Origin: Segatella maculosa DSM 19339 = JCM 15638
GTDB lineage: Bacteria > Bacteroidota > Bacteroidia > Bacteroidales > Bacteroidaceae
DNA: 64,000 nucleotides
Reading direction: 5' to 3'
Assembly: GCF_000382385.1 (NCBI RefSeq)
Contig: NZ_KB908325.1
Coordinates: forward strand, 1 to 64,000
Shown here piece after piece: positions 33,743 through 42,745 of the stretch. Positions within the stretch are counted from its first letter, which is position 1; every line of letters starts with the position of its first letter. Below the pieces are notes generated by a model. That model saw only the letters and a program-made list of their open reading frames with translations, was not told the origin of the DNA and ran no database searches. Position numbers and translations under genes: made by a program.

Positions 33743-35239
33743 ATGGCAAAACAACTAAAGAAATGGCAAGGCTGGCTACTCTTCGGAGGAGCCATGGTTG
33801 TTGTGTTCATTCTCGGCCTCATCTGCTCTTCACTCTTGGAAAGAAGAGCCGAAGTTGCCAGTATATTCAACAATCGCCGCACGCCAATGACAGACTCTAT
33901 CGTAGCCCAAAATGAGAAATTCGCAGCGGATTTTCCACGTGAATACCAATCATGGGCCATGACGGAAGACACCACTTTCGAGAGCAAATACAATGGCTCA
34001 CAGGAGAAAAGCATTCTGGAGAGATTTCCCGAAATCGTTGTTATATGGGACGGTTATGCTTTCTCAAGGGACTACAACACCCCACGCGGGCACCGTCATT
34101 GCATTGAAGACCTGCGCAAGATACTGCGTACAGGCTCTCCGGGCGTTGATGGTCAGAAGGATCTCCAGCCCGGAACGTGCTGGACCTGTAAGGGGCCTGA
34201 TGTTCCTCGACTAATGCGCGAGAAAGGAACCAATGCTTTCTATGCTGCAAAATGGAGTGATTGGGGCGGTGAAGTGATGAACTCCGTGGGCTGTTCCGAC
34301 TGCCATGATGCCCGAACGATGGATCTTCGGCCAGCCCGACCAGCTTTGTATGAGGCATGGGCACGCGTAGGCAAGGATGTCAAGAAGGCCGGACATCAAG
34401 AAATGAGAAGCTTGGTCTGTGCACAATGCCACACCGAATACTACTTTGAAAAAGAGAATGGTAACTATCTGCATTTCCCACAAGAGAAAGGACTCACATG
34501 TGAGGCGGCCGAAGAATACTATGACAGTATCGGTTTCTACGACTATATCCACCCGCTCTCTCATGCTAAGATTTTGAAGGCCCAACACCCGGGTTACGAA
34601 ATGTTCAAACAGGGAATCCATGGCCAACGCGGCCTTTCTTGTGCTGATTGCCACATGCCTTATATTTCTGAAGGTGGCGTTAAATATACCGATCACCATA
34701 TCATGAGTCCATTAGCTCATATCAACCGCACTTGTCAAACTTGCCATCGACAAGACGCAGAGACCCTCCGCCAGAACGTATATGAGCGTCAGCAGAAAGT
34801 CTATGACTTTGCCGTTAAAGTCAACAAAGAATTGGCTAACGCGCACATCTATGCCAAGTTTGCTTGGGACAAGGGTGCTACAGAGGCCGAAATGAAGCAA
34901 TGCTTGAGTGACATTCGCAAGAGCCAGTGGCGTTGGGACTATGCGTTGGCAAGCCACGGTGCAGCTTTCCATGCGCCACAAGAGGTGATGCGGCTCCTCG
35001 CCAATTCAATAATGTATGCCAAAGATGCCCAATTGCAGGCTACACGTGTTGCTGCAAAGCATGGCTTCACAGGCCAGATACCTCTCCCCGACATCTCAAC
35101 TCGCGAGAAAGCAGCTAAATATGTAGGGCTTGACATGAAGACTCTGCATGCGCAGAAGCAGGATTTCCTCAACACTGTCGTTCCGAAATGGATTGAAACG
35201 GCACGCAAGAACAAGCGCTTCATCACACAACCCATGTAA
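33743..35239 (+). CDS. nrfA: Pentaheme cytochrome c nitrite reductase NrfA
   Basis: A 498-residue ammonia-forming nitrite reductase. The active-site heme is bound by the diagnostic CWTCK (Lys as axial ligand), followed by four ordinary sites: CSDCH, CAQCH, CADCH and CQTCH. The N-terminal hydrophobic stretch (about 10-30) is an uncleaved or cleaved export signal. It reduces nitrite to ammonium with six electrons in the periplasm, giving anaerobic respiration and nitrite detoxification. Distal His residues (e.g. HIMSPLAH) are in place and length is normal. The special CxxCK heme is consistent with the neighbouring ResB/CcsA maturation genes. Confidence 0.97.
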   Translation: MAKQLKKWQGWLLFGGAMVVVFILGLICSSLLERRAEVASIFNNRRTPMTDSIVAQNEKFAADFPREYQSWAMTEDTTFESKYNGSQEKSILERFPEIVVIWDGYAFSRDYNTPRGHRHCIEDLRKILRTGSPGVDGQKDLQPGTCWTCKGPDVPRLMREKGTNAFYAAKWSDWGGEVMNSVGCSDCHDARTMDLRPARPALYEAWARVGKDVKKAGHQEMRSLVCAQCHTEYYFEKENGNYLHFPQEKGLTCEAAEEYYDSIGFYDYIHPLSHAKILKAQHPGYEMFKQGIHGQRGLSCADCHMPYISEGGVKYTDHHIMSPLAHINRTCQTCHRQDAETLRQNVYERQQKVYDFAVKVNKELANAHIYAKFAWDKGATEAEMKQCLSDIRKSQWRWDYALASHGAAFHAPQEVMRLLANSIMYAKDAQLQATRVAAKHGFTGQIPLPDISTREKAAKYVGLDMKTLHAQKQDFLNTVVPKWIETARKNKRFITQPM

Positions 35240-35312
35240 GGACAACAACAGAAATAACTCCAAAGGGGCATTGAAGATATTTGCTTCGATGCCTCTTTTA
35301 TAATGAAAAATT

Positions 35313-36599
35313 ATGTGGAAAAAACCTTGGACCATGAAAGAAGGGACGGCCATTGTCATCGGACTGGCTTTGGTTGGTCTGCTTCTTCAACTCACGATAG
35401 GGCCTTTAGACTGGGCTTTATTCCTTTGGCCGGCTAATGGAATAACGCTCATCGTCCTTATCATTGCACTTCTTCTCTTTTATCTTCTTCGCAAACGTGT
35501 CTACTTCTTCAGTTTCATGGCAACGATGCAGGCAGCCATTCCGTCTATCATCGCTGCGGCATTGCTGACACTCATTATGGGGCTGACCCGGCAAGTTGCC
35601 TCAGACAAGCCTGCAGGAGACCTCATAGGACTGAGCAAGATGCTGAATTTCTGGCCGTTCATCCTTGTTTATTTCTGGATGACAATGATTGTAGGAGAAG
35701 TCACCATCAAGCAGACAGCCCACTTTGCATGGCGCAGACTACCCGTCCTCACAAGTCATTTAGGGCTTTTCATCGCCCTTACGTGTGCAACATTAGGCAA
35801 TGCCGACATGCAGAGACTCAAGATGTATTGTGAGAAAGGGCAGCCCGAATGGCGAGGACTTGATGCCTACAACAACGTACATGAACTACCTGTTGCCATT
35901 CAACTCAACCGCTTCACGATTGATGAATACCCACCCAAGCTCATGGTGATTGACAAAACAGGGAAACCGATGCCCTATAACAAACCCGAAGTGCTGCTCA
36001 TCGACGACTCGTTTAAGCAAGGAATAATAGCAGGGTGGACCATACAGATTGATAAAAAGATAGAAGATGCCGTCCCGACTGACCTTGCCAATATGATAAA
36101 GAACATGCCCATGCAGATGCGAGGCATGGTTCGCATGGACTCACTTGGCATGGCCATCAAGAGAGGAGGCTATATCAAGAGCCGTCAAGCAGGTGCAGCT
36201 TGCGCCCTTTCCGTCACAGCAAGAAAAGCCGGAGCCGTAAAAAAGGGTTGGATAACCTGTGGAAGTTATCTATTCCCGTTAGAGACCTTGAAGCTCGACA
36301 ATGGCAAATCACTTGTCATGGCAAGCCGCGAACCGAAGCGTTATGCCTCGAATGTGAATATCTATACCCAAGACGGAAAGAACATATTGACCGAGATTGA
36401 GGTCAACAAGCCCTACGCTGTTAACGGTTGGAAGATTTATCAGCTCAGCTACAACGAGCAGATGGGCAAATGGAGCAATGTCAGCGTGTTTGAGTTGGTG
36501 AGCGACCCATGGCTCAATGTCGTCTATGTAGGCATCTATCTATTATTAATCGGCGCAGTAGGAATGTTCTTCACTGCCGGCAAGAGAAAGGAAAACTAA
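35313..36599 (+). CDS. Cytochrome c biogenesis protein ResB-like
   Basis: A 428-residue ResB/Ccs1-type protein. Four hydrophobic helices occur in the N-terminal third (about 12-32, 38-58, 70-92, 112-135), followed by a large periplasmic domain (about 160-395), then a last helix (about 400-420). It works with CcsA to deliver and attach heme to apocytochromes. It lies 73 bases after nrfA and three bases before ccsA, which indicates that it serves NrfH and NrfA. Confidence 0.88.
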   Translation: MWKKPWTMKEGTAIVIGLALVGLLLQLTIGPLDWALFLWPANGITLIVLIIALLLFYLLRKRVYFFSFMATMQAAIPSIIAAALLTLIMGLTRQVASDKPAGDLIGLSKMLNFWPFILVYFWMTMIVGEVTIKQTAHFAWRRLPVLTSHLGLFIALTCATLGNADMQRLKMYCEKGQPEWRGLDAYNNVHELPVAIQLNRFTIDEYPPKLMVIDKTGKPMPYNKPEVLLIDDSFKQGIIAGWTIQIDKKIEDAVPTDLANMIKNMPMQMRGMVRMDSLGMAIKRGGYIKSRQAGAACALSVTARKAGAVKKGWITCGSYLFPLETLKLDNGKSLVMASREPKRYASNVNIYTQDGKNILTEIEVNKPYAVNGWKIYQLSYNEQMGKWSNVSVFELVSDPWLNVVYVGIYLLLIGAVGMFFTAGKRKEN

Positions 36600-36602
36600 A
36601 CC

Positions 36603-37391
36603 ATGACTTGGAGTTATTTTATCATCTTTGCGATTATATCGGTTATCTGTTGGGCTGTCGGAGCCACCGCTGCTTGGAAAGAAAAGAAGGCCATGGCCTA
36701 TGCACTGACGGGCATCGGACTAACCGTTTTCTTTGCATACATATTATTCATGTGGATAAGTCTGGAGCGTCCGCCACTCCGCACAATGGGCGAAACACGG
36801 CTGTGGTATAGCTTTTTCCTACCATTGGCAGGTCTCATTGTCTACAGTCGCTGGCATTATAAATGGATACTCTCGTTCAGCACACTGCTGGCCACCGTCT
36901 TTGTGTGCATCAACCTCTTCAAACCCGAAATCCATTCCAAGACCTTAATGCCCGCACTGCAGAGTCCTTGGTTCGCGCCCCACGTCATTGTCTACATGAT
37001 GTCCTATGCCCTGCTCGGGGCAGCCATGGTAATGGCCGTTTATCTGCTGTTCATCAAGAAAACAAGTATCAACGAAGAGGAACTTGATATCACCGACAAC
37101 CTCGTCTATGTAGGCCTGTCGTTCGTCACGCTCGGCATGCTCATGGGTGCACTGTGGGCCAAGGAGGCTTGGGGACACTACTGGGCTTGGGACCCGAAAG
37201 AGACTTGGGCTGCCATCACATGGCTTTCTTATCTGGCCTATATTCACTATCGCCGCTATAAGCCCACCCATCCTAAGCCCGCTCTCGCCATGCTCATCGC
37301 GTGCTTCTGCCTGTTGCAAATGTGCTGGTGGGGCATCAACTATCTGCCTTCGGCACAAGGTGTGAGCGTGCATACGTACAGTATGGAGTGA
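36603..37391 (+). CDS. ccsA: Cytochrome c assembly protein CcsA/ResC-like
   Basis: A 262-residue integral membrane heme-handling protein with about eight transmembrane helices. The tryptophan-rich heme motif of the HHP family is WGHYWAWDPKETWAAITW, and flanking His residues (HVIVYMMSYALLGAA, HYRRYK) act as heme ligands. With ResB it moves heme across the membrane and ligates it to CxxCH or CxxCK motifs. It is the last gene of the nrf operon. Downstream lies repeat DNA and the 23-base array. Confidence 0.93.
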   Translation: MTWSYFIIFAIISVICWAVGATAAWKEKKAMAYALTGIGLTVFFAYILFMWISLERPPLRTMGETRLWYSFFLPLAGLIVYSRWHYKWILSFSTLLATVFVCINLFKPEIHSKTLMPALQSPWFAPHVIVYMMSYALLGAAMVMAVYLLFIKKTSINEEELDITDNLVYVGLSFVTLGMLMGALWAKEAWGHYWAWDPKETWAAITWLSYLAYIHYRRYKPTHPKPALAMLIACFCLLQMCWWGINYLPSAQGVSVHTYSME

Positions 37392-37409
37392 GAAACGCAA
37401 GCACTGATG

Positions 37410-37437
37410 TAGAGACGCACGGCTCGTGCATTCGCCC
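37410..37437 (-). repeat. Family B hairpin repeat
   Basis: TAGAGACGCACGGCTCGTGC followed by ATTCGCCC, a reverse-oriented, slightly degenerate copy. Its partner at 37482-37510 is in forward orientation 72 bases on. Confidence 0.75.
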
Positions 37438-37481
37438 AATGCCATGAACAAGTGAACGAGTTGGCAGTTAACAAAACATTG

Positions 37482-37510
37482 GAGCGGACGCACGAGCCGT
37501 GCGTCCCTAC
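37482..37510 (+). repeat. Family B hairpin repeat, partner copy
   Basis: GAGCGGACGCACGAGCCGTG then CGTCCCTAC: a 9-bp perfect stem GGACGCACG/CGTGCGTCC with loop AGC (consensus copy). Confidence 0.85.
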
Positions 37511-37536
37511 ATGCCTCGCAGCTTAAGAACGGCACC

Positions 37537-38065
37537 CCTATAAGGAAGGCCTCACCTTTCATATAAGGAATCCTTGACCTTTCCTATAAGGAAGACCTTA
37601 CCTTTCCTATAAGGAAGCCTTGACCTTTCCTTATATGAAAGGTGGAGGACTACCAATAGTAATCCTCTTGTACTTCCGATAGTAGTCCTATCGCACTACT
37701 GATAGTAATCCTCTTGTACTTCCAATAGAAGTCCTATCGTACTACTGATAGTAATCCTTTTGTACTTCCAATAGTAGTCCTATCGCACCTCCATTGGAAG
37801 TCCTTTCCGACCTCCAATAGAAGTCCAATCGTACCTCCATTGGAAGTCCTCTCCGACCTTCAATAGGAGTCCAATTGTATAGATAGTATCTGTCCTTTCC
37901 TACAGATAGTATCTATCCTCTTGTATAGATACTATCTATCCAACTCTACACATACTATCTATCCTAAAGGACACTAAGTATAAGTCCTCAAGGAGTCTAA
38001 GTATAAGTCCTCGACACCTTTAAGTATAGGTCCTCAAGGACTTTAAGTATAAGTCCTCCTCACCT
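37537..38065. repeat. 23 x 23-bp phased array of variable dyads
   Basis: Starting at 37537 the DNA divides into 23 consecutive 23-base units with no insertion or deletion, ending at 38065. In 19 units bases 12-14 are TCC, usually followed by T. Each unit border carries a short inverted repeat whose centre keeps the same phase, but the arm sequence changes in blocks. Units 1-5 have TTCCT/AGGAA or CCTTTC/GAAAGG; units 6-11 ACTTC/GAAGT or ACTAC/GTAGT. Units 12-15 have CTCC/GGA(A/G); units 16-19 AGATA/TATCT up to ATAGAT/ATCTAT. Units 20-23 have GGACTT/AAGTCC. A 23-base period rules out a normal coding repeat, and there is no constant repeat as in CRISPR. Function unknown. Confidence 0.85.
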
Positions 38066-38183
38066 TCCAGTACACCAGACATTCAGAGCATTAAGGCAGT
38101 AGCTTCCGAACATCAAAGGAACCGCTACGGAGCTTCCCGATGTGTCATGCCATCATGCTGAGGAAAGAAAAACATCGTTTTGC

Positions 38184-38214
38184 TTTGCCGTTCCGAGCGT
38201 TTACCGTATCTTTG
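38184..38214 (+). promoter_or_regulatory. Promoter of the nucleoside transporter operon
   Basis: TTTG at 38184-38187 and TATCTTTG at 38207-38214, spacing 19: an ideal Bacteroidetes promoter, 24 bases ahead of the start codon. Confidence 0.75.
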
Positions 38215-38238
38215 CAATGAAATACAAAACCGAAAAAG

Positions 38239-39492
38239 ATGAATCTTAAAATCAGACTATCCGTGATGAACTTCCTTGAGTTTGCTGTCTGGGGAGCTTA
38301 CCTCACCTGTATGGGCATTTACTTGGGAAACATGGGCATGGGCCAACACATCGGAGCGTTCTTCGCCATGCAAGGTATCGTCTCTATCTTCATGCCTGCC
38401 ATCATGGGTATCATTGCCGACCGGTGGATTCCGGCACAACGTCTGTTGGGTTTCTGCCATTTATTCGCGGGTCTATTCATGTTTGGTGCAGCTTGGTATG
38501 GCCAGCAAACAGGCGCAGAAGCTGAGTTCGGCATTCTGTTCCTGCTCTATTCATTGAGCGTTGCTTTCTATATGCCAACCCTGGCTTTGAGCAACTCCGT
38601 AGCTTATTCGGCACTCAGTCAGGCAGGCATGGACACCGTGAAAGACTTTCCGCCTATCCGTGTCTTCGGAACGATAGGTTTCATCTGCACCATGTGGTTC
38701 GTCGATATCATGGGGTATAAGAGCAATCATATGCAATTCGTTGTGAGCAGTGTCTTGAGTCTGCTGCTATTTCTTTATACTTTCAGCCTGCCCAACTGCA
38801 AAACCAATGGCAAGGGAAAGAAAACCAGTCTTGCCGATGCCTTTGGGTTAAAGGCCTTCGCACTGTTCAAGCAAAAGAAGATGGCCATCTTCTTCATCTT
38901 CTCGATGTTGCTCGGCGTGAGTCTGCAAATCACCAACGGCTTTGCCACCCCGTTCATCGAAAGTTTCAAAGACATACCCGAATATGCAGACACGCTCGGC
39001 GTGAAATATCCTGTCATTCTCTACTCTATTTCGCAAATCAGCGAGACACTTTGCATCTTGATGATACCATTCTTCATGAAGCGTTACGGCATCAAGAACG
39101 TCATGCTCATTGCGATGTTTGCTTGGGTGATGCGTTTCGTACTGCTTGGAACGGGTAATCCCGGTAGCGGTGTGTGGATGTTTATCGCTTCGATGGTTAT
39201 TTATGGCGTAGCCTTCGACTTTTTCAATATCTCTGGTTCGCTCTTCGTCGACCAATCTACAGACCCTGCTATCCGATCAAGTGCACAGGGACTGTTCATG
39301 CTAATGACAAACGGTATCGGAGCAACGGTAGGAGCGTTTGCCGCACAGGCTGTTGTCACCAGTCATACCGTAGGGCAGACGACAAACTGGGCTGCTTGCT
39401 GGTTCACCTTTGCCGGCTATGCGCTCCTTGTGGGCGTTAGTTTCGCGCTGATGTTCCGACCCGGCACTAAACAACAGAAGAATTATGATTAA
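38239..39492 (+). CDS. Nucleoside:H+ symporter, NupG-like MFS transporter
   Basis: A 417-residue MFS protein with 12 predicted helices, resembling the nucleoside:H+ symporter family (NupG/XapB). The start MNLKIRLSVMNFLEFAVWGAYL and the segments MPAIMGIIADRW and FPPIRVFGTIGFICTMW are typical. It should import purine and pyrimidine nucleosides across the inner membrane. Its last eight bases overlap the next gene, so it leads a tightly packed operon with a nuclease-domain protein and rsmE. The substrate is inferred from family only. Confidence 0.88.
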   Translation: MNLKIRLSVMNFLEFAVWGAYLTCMGIYLGNMGMGQHIGAFFAMQGIVSIFMPAIMGIIADRWIPAQRLLGFCHLFAGLFMFGAAWYGQQTGAEAEFGILFLLYSLSVAFYMPTLALSNSVAYSALSQAGMDTVKDFPPIRVFGTIGFICTMWFVDIMGYKSNHMQFVVSSVLSLLLFLYTFSLPNCKTNGKGKKTSLADAFGLKAFALFKQKKMAIFFIFSMLLGVSLQITNGFATPFIESFKDIPEYADTLGVKYPVILYSISQISETLCILMIPFFMKRYGIKNVMLIAMFAWVMRFVLLGTGNPGSGVWMFIASMVIYGVAFDFFNISGSLFVDQSTDPAIRSSAQGLFMLMTNGIGATVGAFAAQAVVTSHTVGQTTNWAACWFTFAGYALLVGVSFALMFRPGTKQQKNYD

Positions 39493-40036
39493 AACAAGAC
39501 TGAAATTCTATAACGTTTCAGAGATTGTCGGTGGCATGGACATCGGGCTTCTCGTGCTGACCGATGAAGCCATGACGCGCCAACTCTCTATCACTTGCGA
39601 CAAGAATATGGTCAAAGCGTTCAGTCTTCGCATGAATCACGCGCCGGGAGTAGAAAGATTGCTTCCTGAAGCATTGGGAAGACTGCTGAGACAAGAGGGA
39701 CATCGCTTTGAAATCCACATTCATAGCATTGTAGACGGTATCTATAAAACCCTACTGATAGATACAGATACACTCGAAACCGTTGATATCCGCGTCAGCG
39801 ATGCCGTGCTCTTTGCGCAGACAAATGACTTCCCTATCTATATCGAAGAGGAGTTAATGAGCAATCAAAGCACGCCTTTCGATGCCGAACAACCCAACAG
39901 ACTCTCGCTTCCTATCAATGCTTTGAGCAACAAGATGCTAAAGATGGCCCTCGAAAAAAGCATCAATATCGAGGATTACAAGATGGCTGAGTATCTGAAC
40001 GAAGAACTAAAACGGCGTAAAAACAAAACGGAATGA
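39485..40036 (+). CDS. Bifunctional nuclease (BFN/DUF151) domain protein with UVR-like tail
   Basis: A 183-residue protein. Residues about 10-125 form a BFN/DUF151 domain (LLVLTDEAMTRQLSI, RLLPEALGRLLRQEGHRFE, VSDAVLFAQTNDFPIYI), and the C-terminal 35 residues a UvrB/UvrC-type helical motif (MALEKSINIEDYKMAEYLNE). The family is described as having nuclease activity in some members, but its role in Bacteroidetes is not known. It overlaps the transporter gene by eight bases and rsmE by four. Translational coupling suggests a nucleotide-related or RNA-related job. Confidence 0.85.
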   Translation: MIKTRLKFYNVSEIVGGMDIGLLVLTDEAMTRQLSITCDKNMVKAFSLRMNHAPGVERLLPEALGRLLRQEGHRFEIHIHSIVDGIYKTLLIDTDTLETVDIRVSDAVLFAQTNDFPIYIEEELMSNQSTPFDAEQPNRLSLPINALSNKMLKMALEKSINIEDYKMAEYLNEELKRRKNKTE

Positions 40037-40749
40037 AAGAGGAGAGATATTTCTATGTGCCTAATGCCGACCGAAACAACGAACTCCCGCCGGAAGAAAC
40101 GGCCCACGCATTGCGTGTGCTTCGATTGCAAAGCGGCGACGATATGTTCCTGATGGACGGTCGGGGGAACTTCTATCACGCCGAAGTCAGCTTGGCAACC
40201 CATAAGAAATGCCTCTATCATATCAAGGAAACACTGCCACAACAGAAGACTTGGCGGGGCCATATTCACCTTGTCATCGCGCCTACCAAGCACATAGACC
40301 GCATAGAATGGCTGGCCGAGAAAGCCACAGAAGTGGGCTTTGACGAGATAACTTTCCTGCATTGTGCATTTTCCGAACGTAAGGCGCTGCGTACAGACCG
40401 CATAGAAAAGATTGTCATATCGGCTGCCAAGCAAAGCCGAAAGCCTTGGATTCCCGTGGTCAATGAACTCGAAAGCTTCAAAACCTTCATTCAACAACCA
40501 CGCGAAGGACGCAAGTTCATCGCTCATTGCTATGAAGAAATCGAAAAGAAAGACTTTTTCGATGACCTTATGAACGGCCCTAATGAGAGGATAACAGTGC
40601 TCGTTGGGCCCGAAGGCGACTTTTCCGTTGATGAAGTCAAGTCTGCCATGGCGCAAGGTTATGAGAGTGTCTCACTCGGACGAAGTCGTCTGCGCACAGA
40701 AACAGCTGGTTTGATAGCTGTCACCATGGCACAAATATCCCTAAGATGA
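40033..40749 (+). CDS. rsmE: 16S rRNA (uracil1498-N3)-methyltransferase RsmE
   Basis: A 238-residue RsmE that methylates U1498 of 16S rRNA. An N-terminal PUA-like domain (YFYVPNADRNNELPPEETAH, HALRVLRL) precedes a SPOUT methyltransferase with the knot motifs VLVGPEGDFSVDEV and SLGRSRLRTETAGLIAV, which bind S-adenosylmethionine. The order is normal and the protein is full length. It overlaps the genes on both sides by four bases (ATGA). Confidence 0.95.
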   Translation: MKEERYFYVPNADRNNELPPEETAHALRVLRLQSGDDMFLMDGRGNFYHAEVSLATHKKCLYHIKETLPQQKTWRGHIHLVIAPTKHIDRIEWLAEKATEVGFDEITFLHCAFSERKALRTDRIEKIVISAAKQSRKPWIPVVNELESFKTFIQQPREGRKFIAHCYEEIEKKDFFDDLMNGPNERITVLVGPEGDFSVDEVKSAMAQGYESVSLGRSRLRTETAGLIAVTMAQISLR

Positions 40750-42092
40750 TGAAAAAACTAAGTTACATATTTGTCGGTTTCATGCTATTCTATATGGCTT
40801 CATGTTCCGACAACACCTATCTAAACGCCATTCCTGCTGAAAGTACGGCACTCATTTCGATAGATCCGGTCAAGATGAGCGGTATCAACAACGTGGCGGT
40901 GCTCAAAACGCTGCTCCATGTCACCAATATGGACAAGAGCGGCATCGATGCCAGCCACAAGATATTCCTTTTTACCGCGCCCGATGGTAACTTAGGACTA
41001 TGTGCCAAGGTGAAAGATGCCGACGACCTCAACGAGACTTTCAAGCAACTTTCAGGCAAAGGCTTGTCCACTGCACCCATCAAGCGACGTGGTTTCCGTT
41101 TTGCTGTATTGAAAGACGTGTGGGTAGCCGGTTGGAACGAGCAAGCCATTCTCGTGATGGGGCCTGTCACGCCCGATGCCCAAGCTGCCCTTCAACAGCA
41201 AATCTCCCAATATCTGAAACAAGACGAGGCAGACGGGGTCACAAACAGCAGGCTTTATGCCAAGCTCGACTCCATAGATGCGCCCATGGCCATGGTGGCG
41301 CAAGCCGCAGCCTTGCCCGAACAGTTTGTCGTGCCTTTCACTTTGGGAGCCCCGAAAGATGCAGATGCCTCGCAAGTGATGGTTGCTGCAGAGATAACCA
41401 CAAAGAAACAACTGATGCAGGTCAATGGAACAACATTCTCTTTCAACAAACGCATAAACAAGGCACTGCAAGATGCCCGTCAAGTGTTCCGTCCGATAAG
41501 CGGAAAACACATCGCGTGCTATCCCAAAGACGCTGTGCTTGGTATGTTCATGAACGTTGACGGCCGCCAGTTCCTGCCCATCATGCAAGCCAACAAGAAT
41601 TTGCAAGCCCTGCTCACAGGCATCAATACGGCCATCGACATGGACAATATCCTGCGAAGTGTGCATGGTGAGCTGGTGATTGCCACGCTTTCCGATGCCA
41701 CCGACAGGCTTTCCATGGGCATGACCGCCGAACTAATCCATAAAAGATGGACGAAAGACGTTGCCTATTGGAAGGAAAGTTGTCCCAAAGGCGGCAGGAT
41801 AGAGGATTGGGGGCCGGACATTTGGCATTATACAAGCGACAAAACGAATTTCTATTTCGGCGTAACGGCCAACCTTCAGTTCTTCTGTAGTAGCAAACAA
41901 GACGAGGAAAGCACGATGCTTATGCCCGTGAAAGACCCTTTGTCCACCGAAGTTGCCGACTTAATCAAAGGGAAGAAACTGGCATTAGTGGTCAACCTCC
42001 GGGCCATGCAAGGCGAAAAAGCGGGGGCCGTGATGCAAATGTTGCGTCCGATATTCGGCAACATCGACACAATTGTCTATACATTAAAATAA
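40746..42092 (+). CDS. DUF4836-family lipoprotein
   Basis: A 448-residue lipoprotein with a lipobox FYMASCSDN (Cys near 20), then YLNAIPAESTALISIDPVKM, the hallmark start of Bacteroidetes DUF4836 proteins. It is long and lacks transmembrane helices after the signal; it contains repeated segments on the pattern 'choose value, compare element' typical of this uncharacterised family. Its ATG overlaps the rsmE stop. It is followed by an ABC ATPase and FtsX-like permease, and the three may form an envelope system. No biochemical function is known. Confidence 0.8.
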   Translation: MMKKLSYIFVGFMLFYMASCSDNTYLNAIPAESTALISIDPVKMSGINNVAVLKTLLHVTNMDKSGIDASHKIFLFTAPDGNLGLCAKVKDADDLNETFKQLSGKGLSTAPIKRRGFRFAVLKDVWVAGWNEQAILVMGPVTPDAQAALQQQISQYLKQDEADGVTNSRLYAKLDSIDAPMAMVAQAAALPEQFVVPFTLGAPKDADASQVMVAAEITTKKQLMQVNGTTFSFNKRINKALQDARQVFRPISGKHIACYPKDAVLGMFMNVDGRQFLPIMQANKNLQALLTGINTAIDMDNILRSVHGELVIATLSDATDRLSMGMTAELIHKRWTKDVAYWKESCPKGGRIEDWGPDIWHYTSDKTNFYFGVTANLQFFCSSKQDEESTMLMPVKDPLSTEVADLIKGKKLALVVNLRAMQGEKAGAVMQMLRPIFGNIDTIVYTLK

Positions 42093-42097
42093 CGAAA

Positions 42098-42745
42098 TTG
42101 GAAACCATAACATTCAATTCGGTCGTTCCTCAGGTCTTTTCTTCCACAGTTCAGCAACTCAAATCGGAGATTTGGAACACGGAAGTCACTTTCCGGAAAG
42201 GCCAGCTCTATCTTATTGAGGCCGATTCAGGTAAAGGTAAAAGCACCTTTTGCAGCTATGTCGTCGGTTATCGCCGTGATTACAGCGGAACCGTGCTATT
42301 CGACGCGAACGATACGATGCACTATAAAGTCAAAGATTGGATAGACGTGCGCCGACAGCACGTCAGTTACCTCTTTCAGGAGCTTCGGCTCTTTCCCGAA
42401 CTCACGGCTTTGGAAAACGTAGAAATCAAAAACAAGCTCACAGGCTTCAAAAGTCGCGCGCAAATCATCGAATGGTTCGATAGGTTGGGCATTGCCGACA
42501 AGCTTCAATCCAAGGTCGGCCGCATGTCTTTCGGCCAACAACAGCGCGTAGCCATGCTGCGTGCGCTCGTGCAACCCTTCGATTTTATCCTTGCCGACGA
42601 GCCCATCAGCCACCTTGACGACACCAACTCGGCCGCCATGGCCGACATTATGCTGGCCGAAGCCAAGGCCCAAGGGGCCGGAGTCATCGTGACCAGCATC
42701 GGAAAACACATGAAACTTGAATACGATAAGACTTTGAAACTATGA
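42098..42745 (+). CDS. ABC transporter ATPase, LolD/MacB-like, TTG start
   Basis: A 215-residue ATPase with Walker A EADSGKGKSTF (a variant of GxxGxGKST), Q-loop FQELRLFPEL, signature MSFGQQQRVAML, Walker B FDFILADEPISHLD and an incomplete H-loop region near VTSIGK. No ATG is available before residue 75, so the gene must start at the TTG at 42098, five bases after the preceding stop. It overlaps the permease by four bases and is its energy source. The partner type (FtsX fold) suggests mechanical transmission or lipoprotein handling rather than nutrient import. Confidence 0.85.
   Translation: METITFNSVVPQVFSSTVQQLKSEIWNTEVTFRKGQLYLIEADSGKGKSTFCSYVVGYRRDYSGTVLFDANDTMHYKVKDWIDVRRQHVSYLFQELRLFPELTALENVEIKNKLTGFKSRAQIIEWFDRLGIADKLQSKVGRMSFGQQQRVAMLRALVQPFDFILADEPISHLDDTNSAAMADIMLAEAKAQGAGVIVTSIGKHMKLEYDKTLKL

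Noticed and set aside
37537-38065. CRISPR array
   Set aside because: There is no constant repeat with unique spacers and no cas genes. Every unit is similar over its full length and only the dyad arms change.
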